From positions 1 through 64,000 of the forward strand of contig JAKULF010000004.1 in assembly GCA_022661535.1 (NCBI GenBank): a stretch of DNA of 64,000 bases, given 5' to 3'. Shown piece after piece: positions 21,772 to 33,400 of the stretch. The DNA is from Eutypa lata (taxonomy: Eukaryota; Ascomycota; Sordariomycetes; Xylariales; Diatrypaceae). A model generated the notes under the pieces. The model saw only the letters and a program-made list of their open reading frames with translations, had not been told where the DNA came from and did no database searches. The translations under genes were made by a program, and so were the position numbers. Position 1 is the stretch's first letter. Each line of letters opens with the position of its first letter.

Positions 21772-23165
21772 ATGCCCGGGCCTACTATACCAACTTCAGA
21801 GGAGGTGGCTTATATGCTAGCCCACGCCGACGACAGTTTGGTTGCTGATCTCATTGCATGTACGACGGTTTGTGCCACCGCTGCAACTGTTTTCGTCGGT
21901 CTACGGCTGTGGTCCCGAAGAGTCCTTCGCGGTCGTCTGACCCTAGACGCTAGTGACTGGCTCATTGTAGCCGCTTGGGTTTGGCTACCGTTACGATCCT
22001 GCTTGAACATCTAGTAACTAATAAGCACAGTTCCTTTTTATACCTTTCAGTGTGAACATTGGTCTAATCACCCGATATGGGGCGGGCAGACATATTATAT
22101 TTGTGACTAATGCTCGGTTGTTGCAAGTTGTAAGTGACTTTTCTCATATTGCCATGAGTAGGAAGCGCTCGTTTAAAAGTTCATTGCCCTCTAGACACGA
22201 ATGCTTTTGACTAATCAACAATTTATTATATTCTAGCTCAGCCTTGTCGACGAAAACCTATATGCCGTCATTCTCGCCCTCTTGAAATTCAGCGTCCTGA
22301 GTCTGTACAGGAAGGTGTTCGCGTCGACTCGCTGGTTCCACATGGCAACTTGGATTGTCACCGCCTTGGTAGCTGAGCTCGCTCTCCAAGTATCTATATC
22401 CACCAACCTCCAGTGCATCCCAATTTCATATACTTGGGACCTTTCTATAACTGGGAAATGCATAGACTATGGGAAGGAGGCTCTGGCAGCTTACATTATC
22501 AATATTGTCACGGACCTCATCATCCTCAGCATGCCGATTCCTCTGGTTTGGAAATTACAAACATCCAAGCAAAAGAAACGAGGACTTATGGTGGTTTTTG
22601 CTGCCGGTGGCAGGTGAGAGCTTGTGATCCCGATCTTATTGCCTTCCAACTAAAACGCCATCAGTGCCTGTCTCGTGAGCTTTGTCCAACTTCGTTACAT
22701 CACTAATTTAGGTAGCACTGCAGACGCGAGCTGTAAGTACTTAGCTTGTTTGTTAGCAGAGTAACTAAATCTGCAGAGTCTCCGACTGACCTGATTTAAT
22801 GCATTCTAGGGGATAACATGCCTACGGTTATGCTTTCTGATGTTGAAGTTATGGTCGGATTCCTGGCGACATCAATCGCGACCTACCGGCCTTTATACCG
22901 GAGGATCTTTCAAGGGACGGGCGCTTTTAGCACTGGATATTCGGCAAACAAGCGATCGGGTTTTGCTGACGACTTTTCCCACCCAACTGGCCACACCACC
23001 AATATCTCCAGGAACCGAAACCTAAGGTCCCAGAGTGGCGAGTCCCAACACGGCATAATTGTGACGGACCAAATCGAGTTGATTAGGCACCACAATGTGG
23101 ATGGATCATGGTTGAGAATAAATAATGATCTCGAGTCTGGATCGGGTACCGGTGCTGCAATATGA
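21772..23165 (+). CDS. PTH11-like integral membrane protein (fungal rhodopsin-type 7TM)
   Basis: Exons 21772-21989, 22051-22129, 22237-22613, 22665-22732 and 22810-23165 give about 365 residues. The first intron is uncertain: another donor at 22015 also keeps phase but makes a 37-bp intron. Family text includes SDWLIVAAW, GLITRYGAGRH, LLKFSVLSLYRKVF, IVTDLIILSMPIPLVWKL, SFVQLRYI and the late ATYRPLYRR before a polar tail. Seven hydrophobic segments can be placed. The family includes plasma-membrane sensors such as PTH11 of Magnaporthe and many uncharacterised members. The ligand is unknown. The short stretch before GLITRY is atypical, so the annotation of exon 1 may be wrong or the gene slightly damaged. 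Confidence 0.7.
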
Positions 23166-24039
23166 GATCTGCAAGGGATGGGATCATAGCTTGAGTCCTT
23201 GATCTAATGGCTTCTCTATCGGAGAGGAATTGGTCATGACGTAGTCCGCTTGATTAACTAAGAAACTATCGTCAAGCCCCTCTTTTAAAAGAAGTATACT
23301 AAAAGATTTTCAAGGCACTTAAAACCTTCCTTAAGAAATGAAGCTCCAAATGCGTTTAATAGGTTTCCAACTGTAACAGCACCTAGTTCTACCAGCCTCC
23401 AGGCACGACCACCCTGTACGATCAAATAAGGGACAAGTATCTTTATCTCTATTGGATCTCACTTGTGCATGCTAAGTGTAAACTCGTTAAGGACTACCGT
23501 TGTTAGACGTGACATCTCAATTTAATTTCCCCCTAATTATTTCCTAATCCTCGCTCCAAATGAACGGTCCTCGAAAGTTTACGGTAAGACAGACGGGATG
23601 CTGAAGGCCTATGACGGGGAACATTCGGCCATGAGCATCAGGAAAAGTGTGCTCTAGCTTTTTCCCGTTCAAGGTAAACCGCACCTACCTTTCGGTAGGT
23701 CAACGTCGCAGTCGATGGTATCCCCTAAGTCATATCAAACATGCGCATGTACAGCCAAGATCCTCCTATTATCGTCAATGCTACAGAAGAAGCCACCGTC
23801 ATCGCCTTGATAGCCCCACGATACCGCAGACTTGGCATCGTCCCGAGGAGGCCACCCCGGGAAATGGATGGCTGAGCCTCCGAGAGTCCAAAACCCTATT
23901 GCCACTACAACCTCAGTTCGTTGGAAATGGCTTGCGAGCTCCAATGGAGTCCACCCATATTGACCCCGGCAATTAAAGTTTATTGGATTCGGTAAAAGTA
24001 CGGGCGCCCAAACGTTACGTTTTGGACGCTTATTATAGC
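23166..24039 (-). other. Spacer with further ankyrin-like relic (minus strand)
   Basis: Most of it shows nothing. On the minus strand, about 23970-23735, a short open frame begins GQYGWTPLELASHFQRTEV, which is ankyrin-repeat-like text. It probably continues the decayed NACHT-ankyrin gene beyond its last in-frame stop at 24040. No gene can be assigned to the rest. Confidence 0.4.
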
Positions 24040-27000
24040 TTATATTCCTACAAAGTTTGCGTTGATGCCTTGTAGCTGCTGGATCAGACGAATGCTTCCA
24101 TTAGACGCACATATACTCAAGAGCTCTACGTCCTCCTTTGCCGTTTCGGGGTCTCTCTCAATTAGTCGTGAGATGATATCCTCGTAGGAGTCTTGATGGT
24201 TGAGGGCACACTTTTCGCGTGCGAGAACAAGAGCAATTTTGCCTTGTTGTGTTCCGACATACATACTCACATCCGCTTTAGCATCCAATAAGTATCGGAC
24301 GCAATCCGCATGACCATTCATCGCTGCTCGATGTAATGCCGTCATGCCGTGCATGGTATCCTTCTCATTGATCCGAAGATTCTCAAGGTCATCTTCAGCT
24401 TGGGCCGCATCGATCAGCTTTTCGACTTCTCCAAATCCGTGTGAAGCTACCTGGCGAAGTGGTGTCCTGCCAATTTTTGAGAGTCCCCCAGACAAGCGAA
24501 GAACAGGGGTGTTCGATTGTGCTTATCGGTATAGTTCAAATCAGCGTTGTGTTCTAGGAGACATTCAAGACACTCTATATAGCCATACAATGCCACGTCG
24601 TAGATGGCAGTGCGCCCACGAAGGTTCGCACAATTAGGGTCTGTACCGTGGTAAGCCAATAACTTGGCACATTCCGTATGACCAGAGGCCGTGGCTTGAT
24701 GGAGAGCCGTGTCTCCATACTTGTCATCGTCATCGATTTCTTTCAGAGGAAGAAGATATCCAAGGGACTTGAGTTCACCGCAATAGCTCGCTAACTGCAA
24801 TGGCCTTTCAGAATCCCCATTGTCGACGTTGATATTTGCACCATGGTCTAGAAATGCTTTCAATAGCTTCGTGGGTACCTCCATTCCCAAAGCAAGACAT
24901 GTAAAGGAGTTCACCATCCCGACCTCTAGCATTTATATCTGGGCGGCTACCAACTGCGTCATAGTTAAGGAGGAAGCCCAGTGTCTCGGAATCCTCACCT
25001 GACCATGCAAAATAATGTAGCGCTGTCCAGTCGTTCCTTCTATCATGTAGTAAAGGGTTTGTACCATGGTCGAACATCAGCCTTATGCTTTCTATACTAG
25101 AATCATACTGTAGCCATGAGTAAAATGCGGGAAGTGACTTCTCTGATTCGAAGTTGATATCTCCATTTCGTTCTAGTAGCAGCTTTAACATGACTAGACA
25201 GTTGGCCTTCGCAGCAGCAGCCTGCAACGCGGTGTATGGCCCGGACCGTTCGTTTGGGTCCTCATTGCGGTCCAAAAGATGCTTTGCCCAGCTTTTCAGG
25301 CCGAGATAAGCAGCCACATGAAGGGCCTTTCTCGGTATCTTAAGATACTCAGCTTCAAAAGGCTCCGTGGCGTGGTATTTCGTTTGCCAAGAATGAAATA
25401 CTGGTATGTTGGTGCTAAAGCGATCGAGTTGCGCAAGTAACTGTGCCCATTTATCATACGCCAGCCGGTCTTCTTCAGGCCACAAGTCTTCGGCTTTTAG
25501 CAGGTGATAAGGCCAATGTTGTATCTTATACCTAGTACTGTTAATATTAACTTCAATATTATAGTCCTCTTCGGATTCGTCTTCCTCCGTGTCCATATGA
25601 CGGTCCTCATCATCCAAATAATCATCACTATCGTTATCAAAGACATCAACTATTGTATCCATCTCCTTATCTAGCGGCGAATGGGACTCCTCATTGATTG
25701 ACCATCAACGCCCCTGGATGATTTCTCAGTTGTATCATCCCCTGAGTGATGCTGGTTGGTAGGCTCTGATGTACCCATCACCCCTGCAGAATCCTGTTGA
25801 TCTTCAGTTGTATCTTTAATCTCAGTTTTGTCATCTGTTAAGAGCCCTGCTCTTCTCTGAAAAAGAGAATTATTGAGATTTTGAAGCAAGGTTGATACTA
25901 TATCTAAGTGACTTTCTTTCTCAGAGACAGCTAAGGCGTTGGAGCTAGGCATCGAGCGGCGGCAATTTATACACACCTGATCGTCGTCCTTCTCACTTGT
26001 ATGGTCGCCTCCCTCTTGAACGCAAAAGCCCCAGACTTGAGTAGGTTCGCGCAGAGTTATAAAGCTCTGTGTATTGGTAGAGAGATCCAAGTTCAAGAAA
26101 GGACCTTTCGCATGTTCCAGTTGATTTTTTACCAATTGCGAGGGTAAGGGAAAAGTCGAATTGGCGCCGTTCGTATTGTCTCCAAGGTCAGATTCACACA
26201 ATCCCTTTTTATATGGGCCCCCGAAAGCATCCATGACAATCTCGACGGTAGGTGGAGATGGAGCCAGTAAGGCCCAGGTAATGGCAGTTCGAAGAAGGTC
26301 CAAGTAGTTGGGCGCCATCTTGTAGATTGCATCATTGTAGGTACTAGGCATTCCTCGAGGTAGTGATTATAGATGCTTGTTAATCGTGCCTTGGAAAGGT
26401 TCTCCCATGAAAGGTATCCCGATCTCGGCAATATATCTGAAGCTCGACCCTGCCTTCCTAGCTTGATCAATGATTGCCTTCTTAGCCATTTCTCGTTCCT
26501 CGGGTAAGAGTCCTTGGATAGAAACTAATGCTGCCGAAAGCCACCGTTCCATATCACCACGGTTGCATTCTCCGACATCTATTTCGATATACCTGGACCC
26601 CATGGACGATTTTTTCGCCTGAAAACTCTCGCCCATACCGCATCCTATCAAGAATTTGACGTGGGCTTTGGCACATTCCACCTGGTCAGGTTCTGCCACC
26701 ACAGTCTGAATCTCATCGAAGAGCTGGTTCTGGTCTTCCTGCTGTAATGTTTCCACAGCATCTAGTGTGATTACGATTCTTCTTTTAAGCAGTACTGCAA
26801 GCTTCTGCAATGCTACCGAAAAATCCGGGAGGGTCTCATCCCTGTCAATGGTACGGGCTATAACAGCCCCAGCTTTGATCATCCTGTCACCATTTCTCGC
26901 GTTGCTGTTGTATTTACTTTTCGGATGCGTGAATGCCTCATTGCAGGCTTCTAGGAAGGCTAAGTTGTTGTCATCCTCTGTGGCTTGTCGATAGACTTGG

Positions 27001-27751
27001 TACAACAAGGTGTTGCAGACCTTCCTAAAATCCAAGGACTGTGCTTTGTCAAGTCCGGTTCCCCGGCTGTTCTCACATGAGATATAGAGAAGAGTTAGTT
27101 TATCTTCTTCGGTTTTCCTATTCAAATGCTCAAAAATGGAGCCTAGCAGTGTCGATTTCCCGGTACCTGAACCGAAATAGTGAGTGATTGGTCAATATTT
27201 GATACGATTGTGCCATACCATTAGCACTAGTAATGCAAAGCATCATGTTGGTTTGTGACCTCTCCTAGTCAACGAAGTTATCATCTTTGAACACCCACTG
27301 ACACGTTCTTGTGAAGCGGTGGCCTAAGGCAATTTCAAGAGCCATCTCTGTCTGCTTCAATGGATCAAGTCTCCCCTCCGTCTTCTCAAACTTTTTCAGT
27401 GCATAGTCCCAAGGACTTTTTTCTTTTGTCGCATTCTTGTATGCTTCTAAGCTTTGTTGCATGGCACGAAACTGGGCCATTTCCTCCTGGTGAAATCTCT
27501 GCGCTGTCGCCTATCATCCATTCAAGTGTCAGCAATTTGATCTCTAGAAGATCATAAATCTCCCCAATACGTATGTCAAGAGGTTAGGGTCAATCGAAGT
27601 TTATGACTGTTGGACCAGCTGCAATTGGAGATTCAGTAGTGCCGATGCTCACCTGAAAATCTCGGACCTCATTGACTTTGCTCACAAGGCCACCTACAGC
27701 CTCCTGGAGGTTTACAGTGAGCCCGAGGGACTTTTCCTGGAACACTGCCAT
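24040..27751 (-). pseudogene. NACHT-ankyrin (NLR-like STAND) pseudogene
   Basis: From ATG 27751, exons 27751-27653, 27510-27219 and 27166 onward encode a helical N-terminal domain, a P-loop reading NGTGKSTLLGS, NACHT-type text (RIVITLDAVETLQQ, a Walker B-like strand), the linker MPSTYNDAIYKMAP and ITWALLAPSPPTVE, an acidic stretch, and then many ankyrin repeats (for example GDTALHQATASGHTECAKLL and GMTALHRAAMNGHADCVRYL). The frame is broken by a TAG (27267-27265, about codon 115), a TAA (26369-26367) at a place the family fills with Glu or Gln, and frame changes near 25700, 24915 and 24490. Intact relatives are innate-immunity or heterokaryon-incompatibility sensors. Here at least five lesions make a functional product very unlikely. 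Confidence 0.85.
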
Positions 27752-28993
27752 GCTATCTTCGAGAACTCGTTGACTATACTACGTACGTAGTTGTCGCCAG
27801 ATGTGCTGTCTCAAGTGCCACCAAAACCCCACTAATAAGCGCGGCGTTGTTAGGTGTGATGTCAGTTTCGTTCTAAATGAGAGCAACTGTACACACTAGC
27901 CCAGGCTAAAGCAGCGGGGACCAATAACATGATAGTGATATTCAGTGCCAGTAGAGTCCAGCAGTAGAAGCGGAAGGAGACTACGAATGCGTCGTAAAGA
28001 GCTATAGACTAGGAGATGAACATGTTGACTTTGACTAAGCTTTTTTCGCGGAGTTGTTTGGTGGAGCCATGCAGGTTCAGATGGCCATTCAATACACAGA
28101 TGACTAATATAGGCAAGCAGCCAGTTCTGTACGCTAAATGTACGTCCGAGCACTTCATCGGGAATACCATGTCAAGTAGGCTCATAGGTACGGCCAGTGA
28201 TTTATTCAGTATACCGTACTATATACAGAGCGTAAGTAGATCATTACTTTCAAAATCATTGACCCTGCTTCGGGTTCAGAATACTTGGAGTTTACAAACA
28301 GTATCATTCTTACTTCGTTTCTAGTTCTATATTTAAGTTTGGTGCTTTCGTCACTTATTAACTTTTTGTATACCTTCACTTGATTCTAGCCTTGACGTTA
28401 TTGGACGTAAGAATATAACATTCATTACATTCCTTTGGTTGTTCACTTCAGGTGATTTAGCTGTTTTAAATAGGAATTAGATATTAGGCGTTCTTCTCAA
28501 TTGATTGGTAAAGGAATATGAAGAGCGCTAGCGATGGAAGTGACAATGTCGTCTTTTACATTAGCATAGCCACGAAGCGAAGAATATAATGGTGCGGTAT
28601 GGATTTCCCGGACTCTCGTGCTCGGACGATTCTATGTCCTGTACAATATTAATATAAGAGGGTATAGTGCTCAAATGAATAAAACAGTTATATGGGTGTT
28701 TAATGTTCTCGGTGACGACGTCACGTCGTGAATAGCGTGTTCTAGGCCGGTATCCGGCTCGAATGAGAATGGGGCTCGATATGTTGCTAATGTACTCGTG
28801 TGAAATCAAACCCAAAAACCAGATATAGGGGCAGGAGCGTGAGGGAAAGCTATTATTGAAATATTCATCGGTGACAGAGCTCAAATCTAATGATCAGTTA
28901 GATAGAGATGAAGTGACGAGACAACGACATTTCGGAAGTGCAGCCTCTTAGCTAGAAAATACAGTTTCGGATGCCACCCGGCCATACCTAACC
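27752..28993. other. Intergenic, no gene seen
   Basis: Short frames on both strands lack any motif. It includes the upstream region of the NACHT-ankyrin relic. Confidence 0.4.
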
Positions 28994-30476
28994 TTACCGG
29001 CTTCCGTTAGTCCTTTCTTTCCCAAGAAAGCTCTTCGGCATGGCCCTCAATTCAGTGGACATCGTCTCCTTCGAAGCCTGGTCATTCAACTCTTCCTCGC
29101 TCTCGTTCCCTTGCTCCCGTGAACTATCCCAAACACTATTCTGCTTGCTGCTGTTGCCGCTTTTGTTGGTATTATTGTTGGTACTGTTGCTGCTCATTAC
29201 TATGGTCGTAGTGGCAAAAATGTTATTATTATACTTCAAGTCGCCGTTGACGTCTCGTCGGTCGTCCTTGTCGTCGTCTGCCTCGATGAACGTAGCTAGG
29301 CCGAACCCGCTGTGGCTTCGATCGGTTGCCCTTTGACCCCTAGACCTGTCGAGTTTCCCAGATGCTATTGCCAAGTCGTTTGCGGAGCGCCGCACAACGC
29401 TGGGGGTTGACCACATGCCGCATGATTCTCCCATTCGTCGAACAAGGGGCCGTAGTGTTGCGAGACAACCGGCTATGACTGCCAAACCTCCTTCGGCCGA
29501 CGACCATATTGCGATATCGACAGTCGCCCCTATTTATAGGTTAGCAGGTAAGAATTTCAAGGACGCATGGGATATAACGAACATAAGAAGTCGGGGTTGC
29601 TGAAATCTTTAATATACGCGAATCGAACCGCAACAGCAACACTTGCTCTATGGTAGAGGTTAGTATGACTCTCTTTGAGGGGGTTAAGGCTCCCGAGCAT
29701 TCCAAACTTACACGCAAGCCAGGCAAAGAATAGGCACCAAAGCAAATTTTGTCCTCGGGTCCATTTGGAGACCACGGATCAGAAACATTGGAAGAATAGC
29801 GAATGTAAAGTCGCAAATGACGCTGAAAACACTGTACAGATATGTAAGGGCAATGATGACTTCCGAAGGGAGGCACGATCCGTCCTGGTCCTTGAACCAA
29901 AAGTAGTTTATGGGATGGCACTGTAGCAGCGTGACGAAGAAGAAAATGACGCCCGTGAGGACGGTGAGCGACATCACAATGTTGATGATCCAATGATGGA
30001 CTTTGTGGACAGTAAGTCGGAGCAGGAAGACACCGATGGATATTTTAGAGGAGATCATGGTAAGGCAATACCAGACGTAACAAAAAAACCAGTACTATGC
30101 GCTTGTTAATAACGGATTCCTCGCCTAACCGGTGATGTTGGTTTCGTCTGACCTTCATTGCCTCATCAAAATCCTCCTCTCTAAGATCTGCTCGATGTCG
30201 TCCAGTTCCATAATGGATACCCGTAAGCACAGAAGATATGAAAAGAATGAAGAAGGCCTATTTCGAACCATCATGTTAGAGACAACATCAATAACAATTA
30301 CAATAGAGAGCGAATATACTAACAGTTGCCGCGCACATGAACCAATCATCATATCCGAATGCCTTCACAATGCCTAGTCGTGTATAAATCCGTAGTGCGC
30401 AAGTGATAACAGATCCGACTAGCAAGGTGACGGCGACCTTGAACAGCTCCGGTCCGCGATTCTCAATCTCGGCCAT
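28994..30476 (-). CDS. PTH11-like integral membrane protein (fungal rhodopsin-type 7TM)
   Basis: Exons 30476-30324, 30257-30153, 30094-29712, 29647-29583 and 29529-28994 join without stops into 413 residues. Landmarks are ALRIYTRLGIVKAFGYDDW, TGIHYGTGRHRADL, YCLTMISSKISIGVFLLRL, FWFKDQDGSC, CDFTFAILPMFLIRGLQM, AYIKDFSNPDFLW and CLATLRPLVRR. This is the order seen in the SAT4/PTH11-like 7TM family (about 350-420 residues). The tail after about residue 270 is polar and rich in Asn, Ser and Asp, probably cytosolic. All intron joins restore conserved text, so the gene looks functional. The ligand is unknown. It and the gene at 21.8 kb are two different members flanking the NLR-like relic. Confidence 0.85.
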
Positions 30477-33400
30477 GATGACGACCTGTATTCAGGCTGT
30501 GCATCCGGGGCCCCAAAAAACCAAAACTACGAAAATAAGAGAACGGAATTATATCAGACTAATAAGTAAATAAGGAGATCGACGGGCGCAAGTGTTGAAG
30601 GACGGTTTATGGTGGGTAGCAAGCTTATAAAGAGCATCAACGATATTTAGATGAACACGACTACTTACGTACCAACATACGGCTCGCCGGGATCTAGAAA
30701 TCATCTTCGTACATGGAAGCCCCATAAAAGCCCACTAACCGGCCTGGACTCCGCGACGTCTCTTACGAACTTCACGCACTGGCGTCCTGCATTCGCGCAG
30801 AATCTTCGATGACCCTCCCCGTACCACCTAACTAGCTTGGGCAACGCGTCAGGCCCGGCTTTGTGGTAGCGTTAGATCTCGGCTTAGCTTGCGGACCTCA
30901 GTGCCTAGTTGGGCCAAGAGATCCAGCATAGCCTCTTCTAGATGTTAGGTATGAACCCAAATTAAATGCAGATCGTCAAAATGAAATGGCACCTTGCTCC
31001 CAGAACTCAATCTAATACCACTTATTATGGTTTCTGGATTACATATCTTATCCATCTTTTTTTGAACGAACTGAACGGGGTCGGTCCAGTCGCGGAACCC
31101 GGAAACCAGTCTTTAGTCTGGGGCATCACCAGTTTAACAACTAGTAAATGTAAGCAAATATGAAGAGACAATACAATAGCTCGGTCAATAAGTAAAGCTT
31201 AGAGCTTGGAAAAGGAGAAAAAGGTCCGTGAAAGCTATCTAGATGTGTCAAAGCATACGGAGGTGTTGCAGATGAATCATATAGATCTGGTGCAGCAACA
31301 ATTTTCAAGGAGTAAATGTTCAGTTCATATTCAAAGTACTCGAAGAGTCACCAATAAAAAGAAGAAGAAACATGTACTTAGTTATCTGCTCTGCTAGATT
31401 CACGTGATACGATTGACTGATCAATATTGTTGTGACCATGTGCTCCCTTCGTCCTTCGAACGCATGATCTCTCTCTGGGCCATTTAACTAATGTATGGGC
31501 CCCATTTACGTAACCTTAGATGGCGTATTTACTACTAGTTAGCAACCCCCTTGTTTTACCATGTAATGTGGTTAGTTCATGGGTTTAGCTCTCGGCCCGT
31601 ACCAGCATTAGGAAAACACACAGACGCCTTAAGGCTGTCAGGACTCAGGAATTCTGCCAAGTCTCCACACATTATAAAACAAGGAAAATCCTGACATGGA
31701 AATTCGGCAGATCCATCAACTATCATGCTACTATCAATCAATGGACACTTGATATTACCGATTTTATACAATTTCTCGGTACTCGTACCCACTCCTATGT
31801 CTTCCTTAGCTATTCGTTACTACGTAGTAGCTATTCGCTAACCACGGTTTTCTTGAAAAGAATCATATCGTTCTATGTATGTACGTGCATAGGCAACACT
31901 TAATCTATTATCTATGTAGTATTCGCTACCTCCCGATCGCATGATTATATACTCCGCACACTAGGAATGGAACTAAACTGCTCCAACTACCGCGTTATCT
32001 CACCGCCCCTGTGGAAATCCTGATATACGACCCTATACGACCCGGTATTTGTTCGTTGGGGGCCAATTCCTCGGCTCAACGCTAAGCCCACTACATATGC
32101 ACTGACAGTCTAGCTCTAAGGCGTTTTGATTTAGTCTTTAAAGGAGATGAGCTAGTTCGCTTTTGATTACACCATGCCCCTTAATATAGCATTAGTGCAC
32201 ACCCTTTCCAAATTGTAACGGCAGTTATGCTTATGTAGTATGGCAACCGGCTATGTAGGACACTGGGATGGAATGCGATGCGATGCTAGGAGCTATCGCC
32301 ATGAAGCTTGTCTTGGACTCATAGGCGTTTTGTATGTATGTAAGTCCAGGGATTGCTCTTCTGCGTCGGCTTGTGTTCTCACAACTTCGCATCTCATGTC
32401 CCAGCAGTAACCCAACAATCTAAGATATTCTCCAAATATGACGAAATCAATAGATCCACTGCTGTTACACTTGTGCGATCAGGAGGGGTACGAAAAGGCT
32501 TTTCTACCCCTTTTGAATGTAATTAAGGTTTTATAGCTGCTTGTTTACTATTCTTGGCCAACAGCTTCTATTCTTCCATGTCGCCAGGAATGATCCAGAT
32601 GTGAAGTGGATCTGTAATCGACTCTCGCATGGTAGGTACGGCTCCTCCAAAAATACTTAGCACATGTCTGGAAGCGTGAAATATACAATTCGAGGGGGTT
32701 AGGAGTGCGAGCAACAACCCAGGACGGCCCCAAATATGTTTGCAAGAAGCCTCTTATTACATTCCCAATCCTATTTGCCCATATCTAAACTTGGCAATGG
32801 AAGCTAGCAATACAGCGTTCAGTACTTCATAAAACAGAGATGATTGTTCTACATCGCCATCTACAGCTATATCAACAACTCAAGCCAGCCATCCTCCACC
32901 AATAATACGCGTTCTTAACTCGAGCAGCACTAATAACAGCCGCAGATGCAGTCAAGATCTCTTACATAACTATATAGAAGGTGGTACCCCCACTCGCCTC
33001 CTAAGACGCATGTTGGACATAGTCTGCCACTGTTCTTAGGTCGATTAAGCGATTCTCCTTTAGCAACTGCGAGATAGGCCGCTAACGGCCCCGCACAGCC
33101 GACTCCTTGCTCGATGAAACGAAGATGGCGTGACAGTACCACGACATCCAACAGATGCGATATATAGCGCGGGTTACCCGAACGTCCGCCGTTGCCACTC
33201 GCGTAGTCAGGGGCCAAAATAATAATGTGTACCAAACCATGTCGCAGCGGGTGCACTAACAATACTAGCAATGTATTGCTGAGAAGCAATCGCCAGGAGG
33301 CCAATACGCTAGGTTCTTCGAGTCAAATGACAAACATGTCGGACTTGGGATACTGGGTTTCGAGGATTCCATCGGATTTGTCAGGACAGCACACAGAAGT

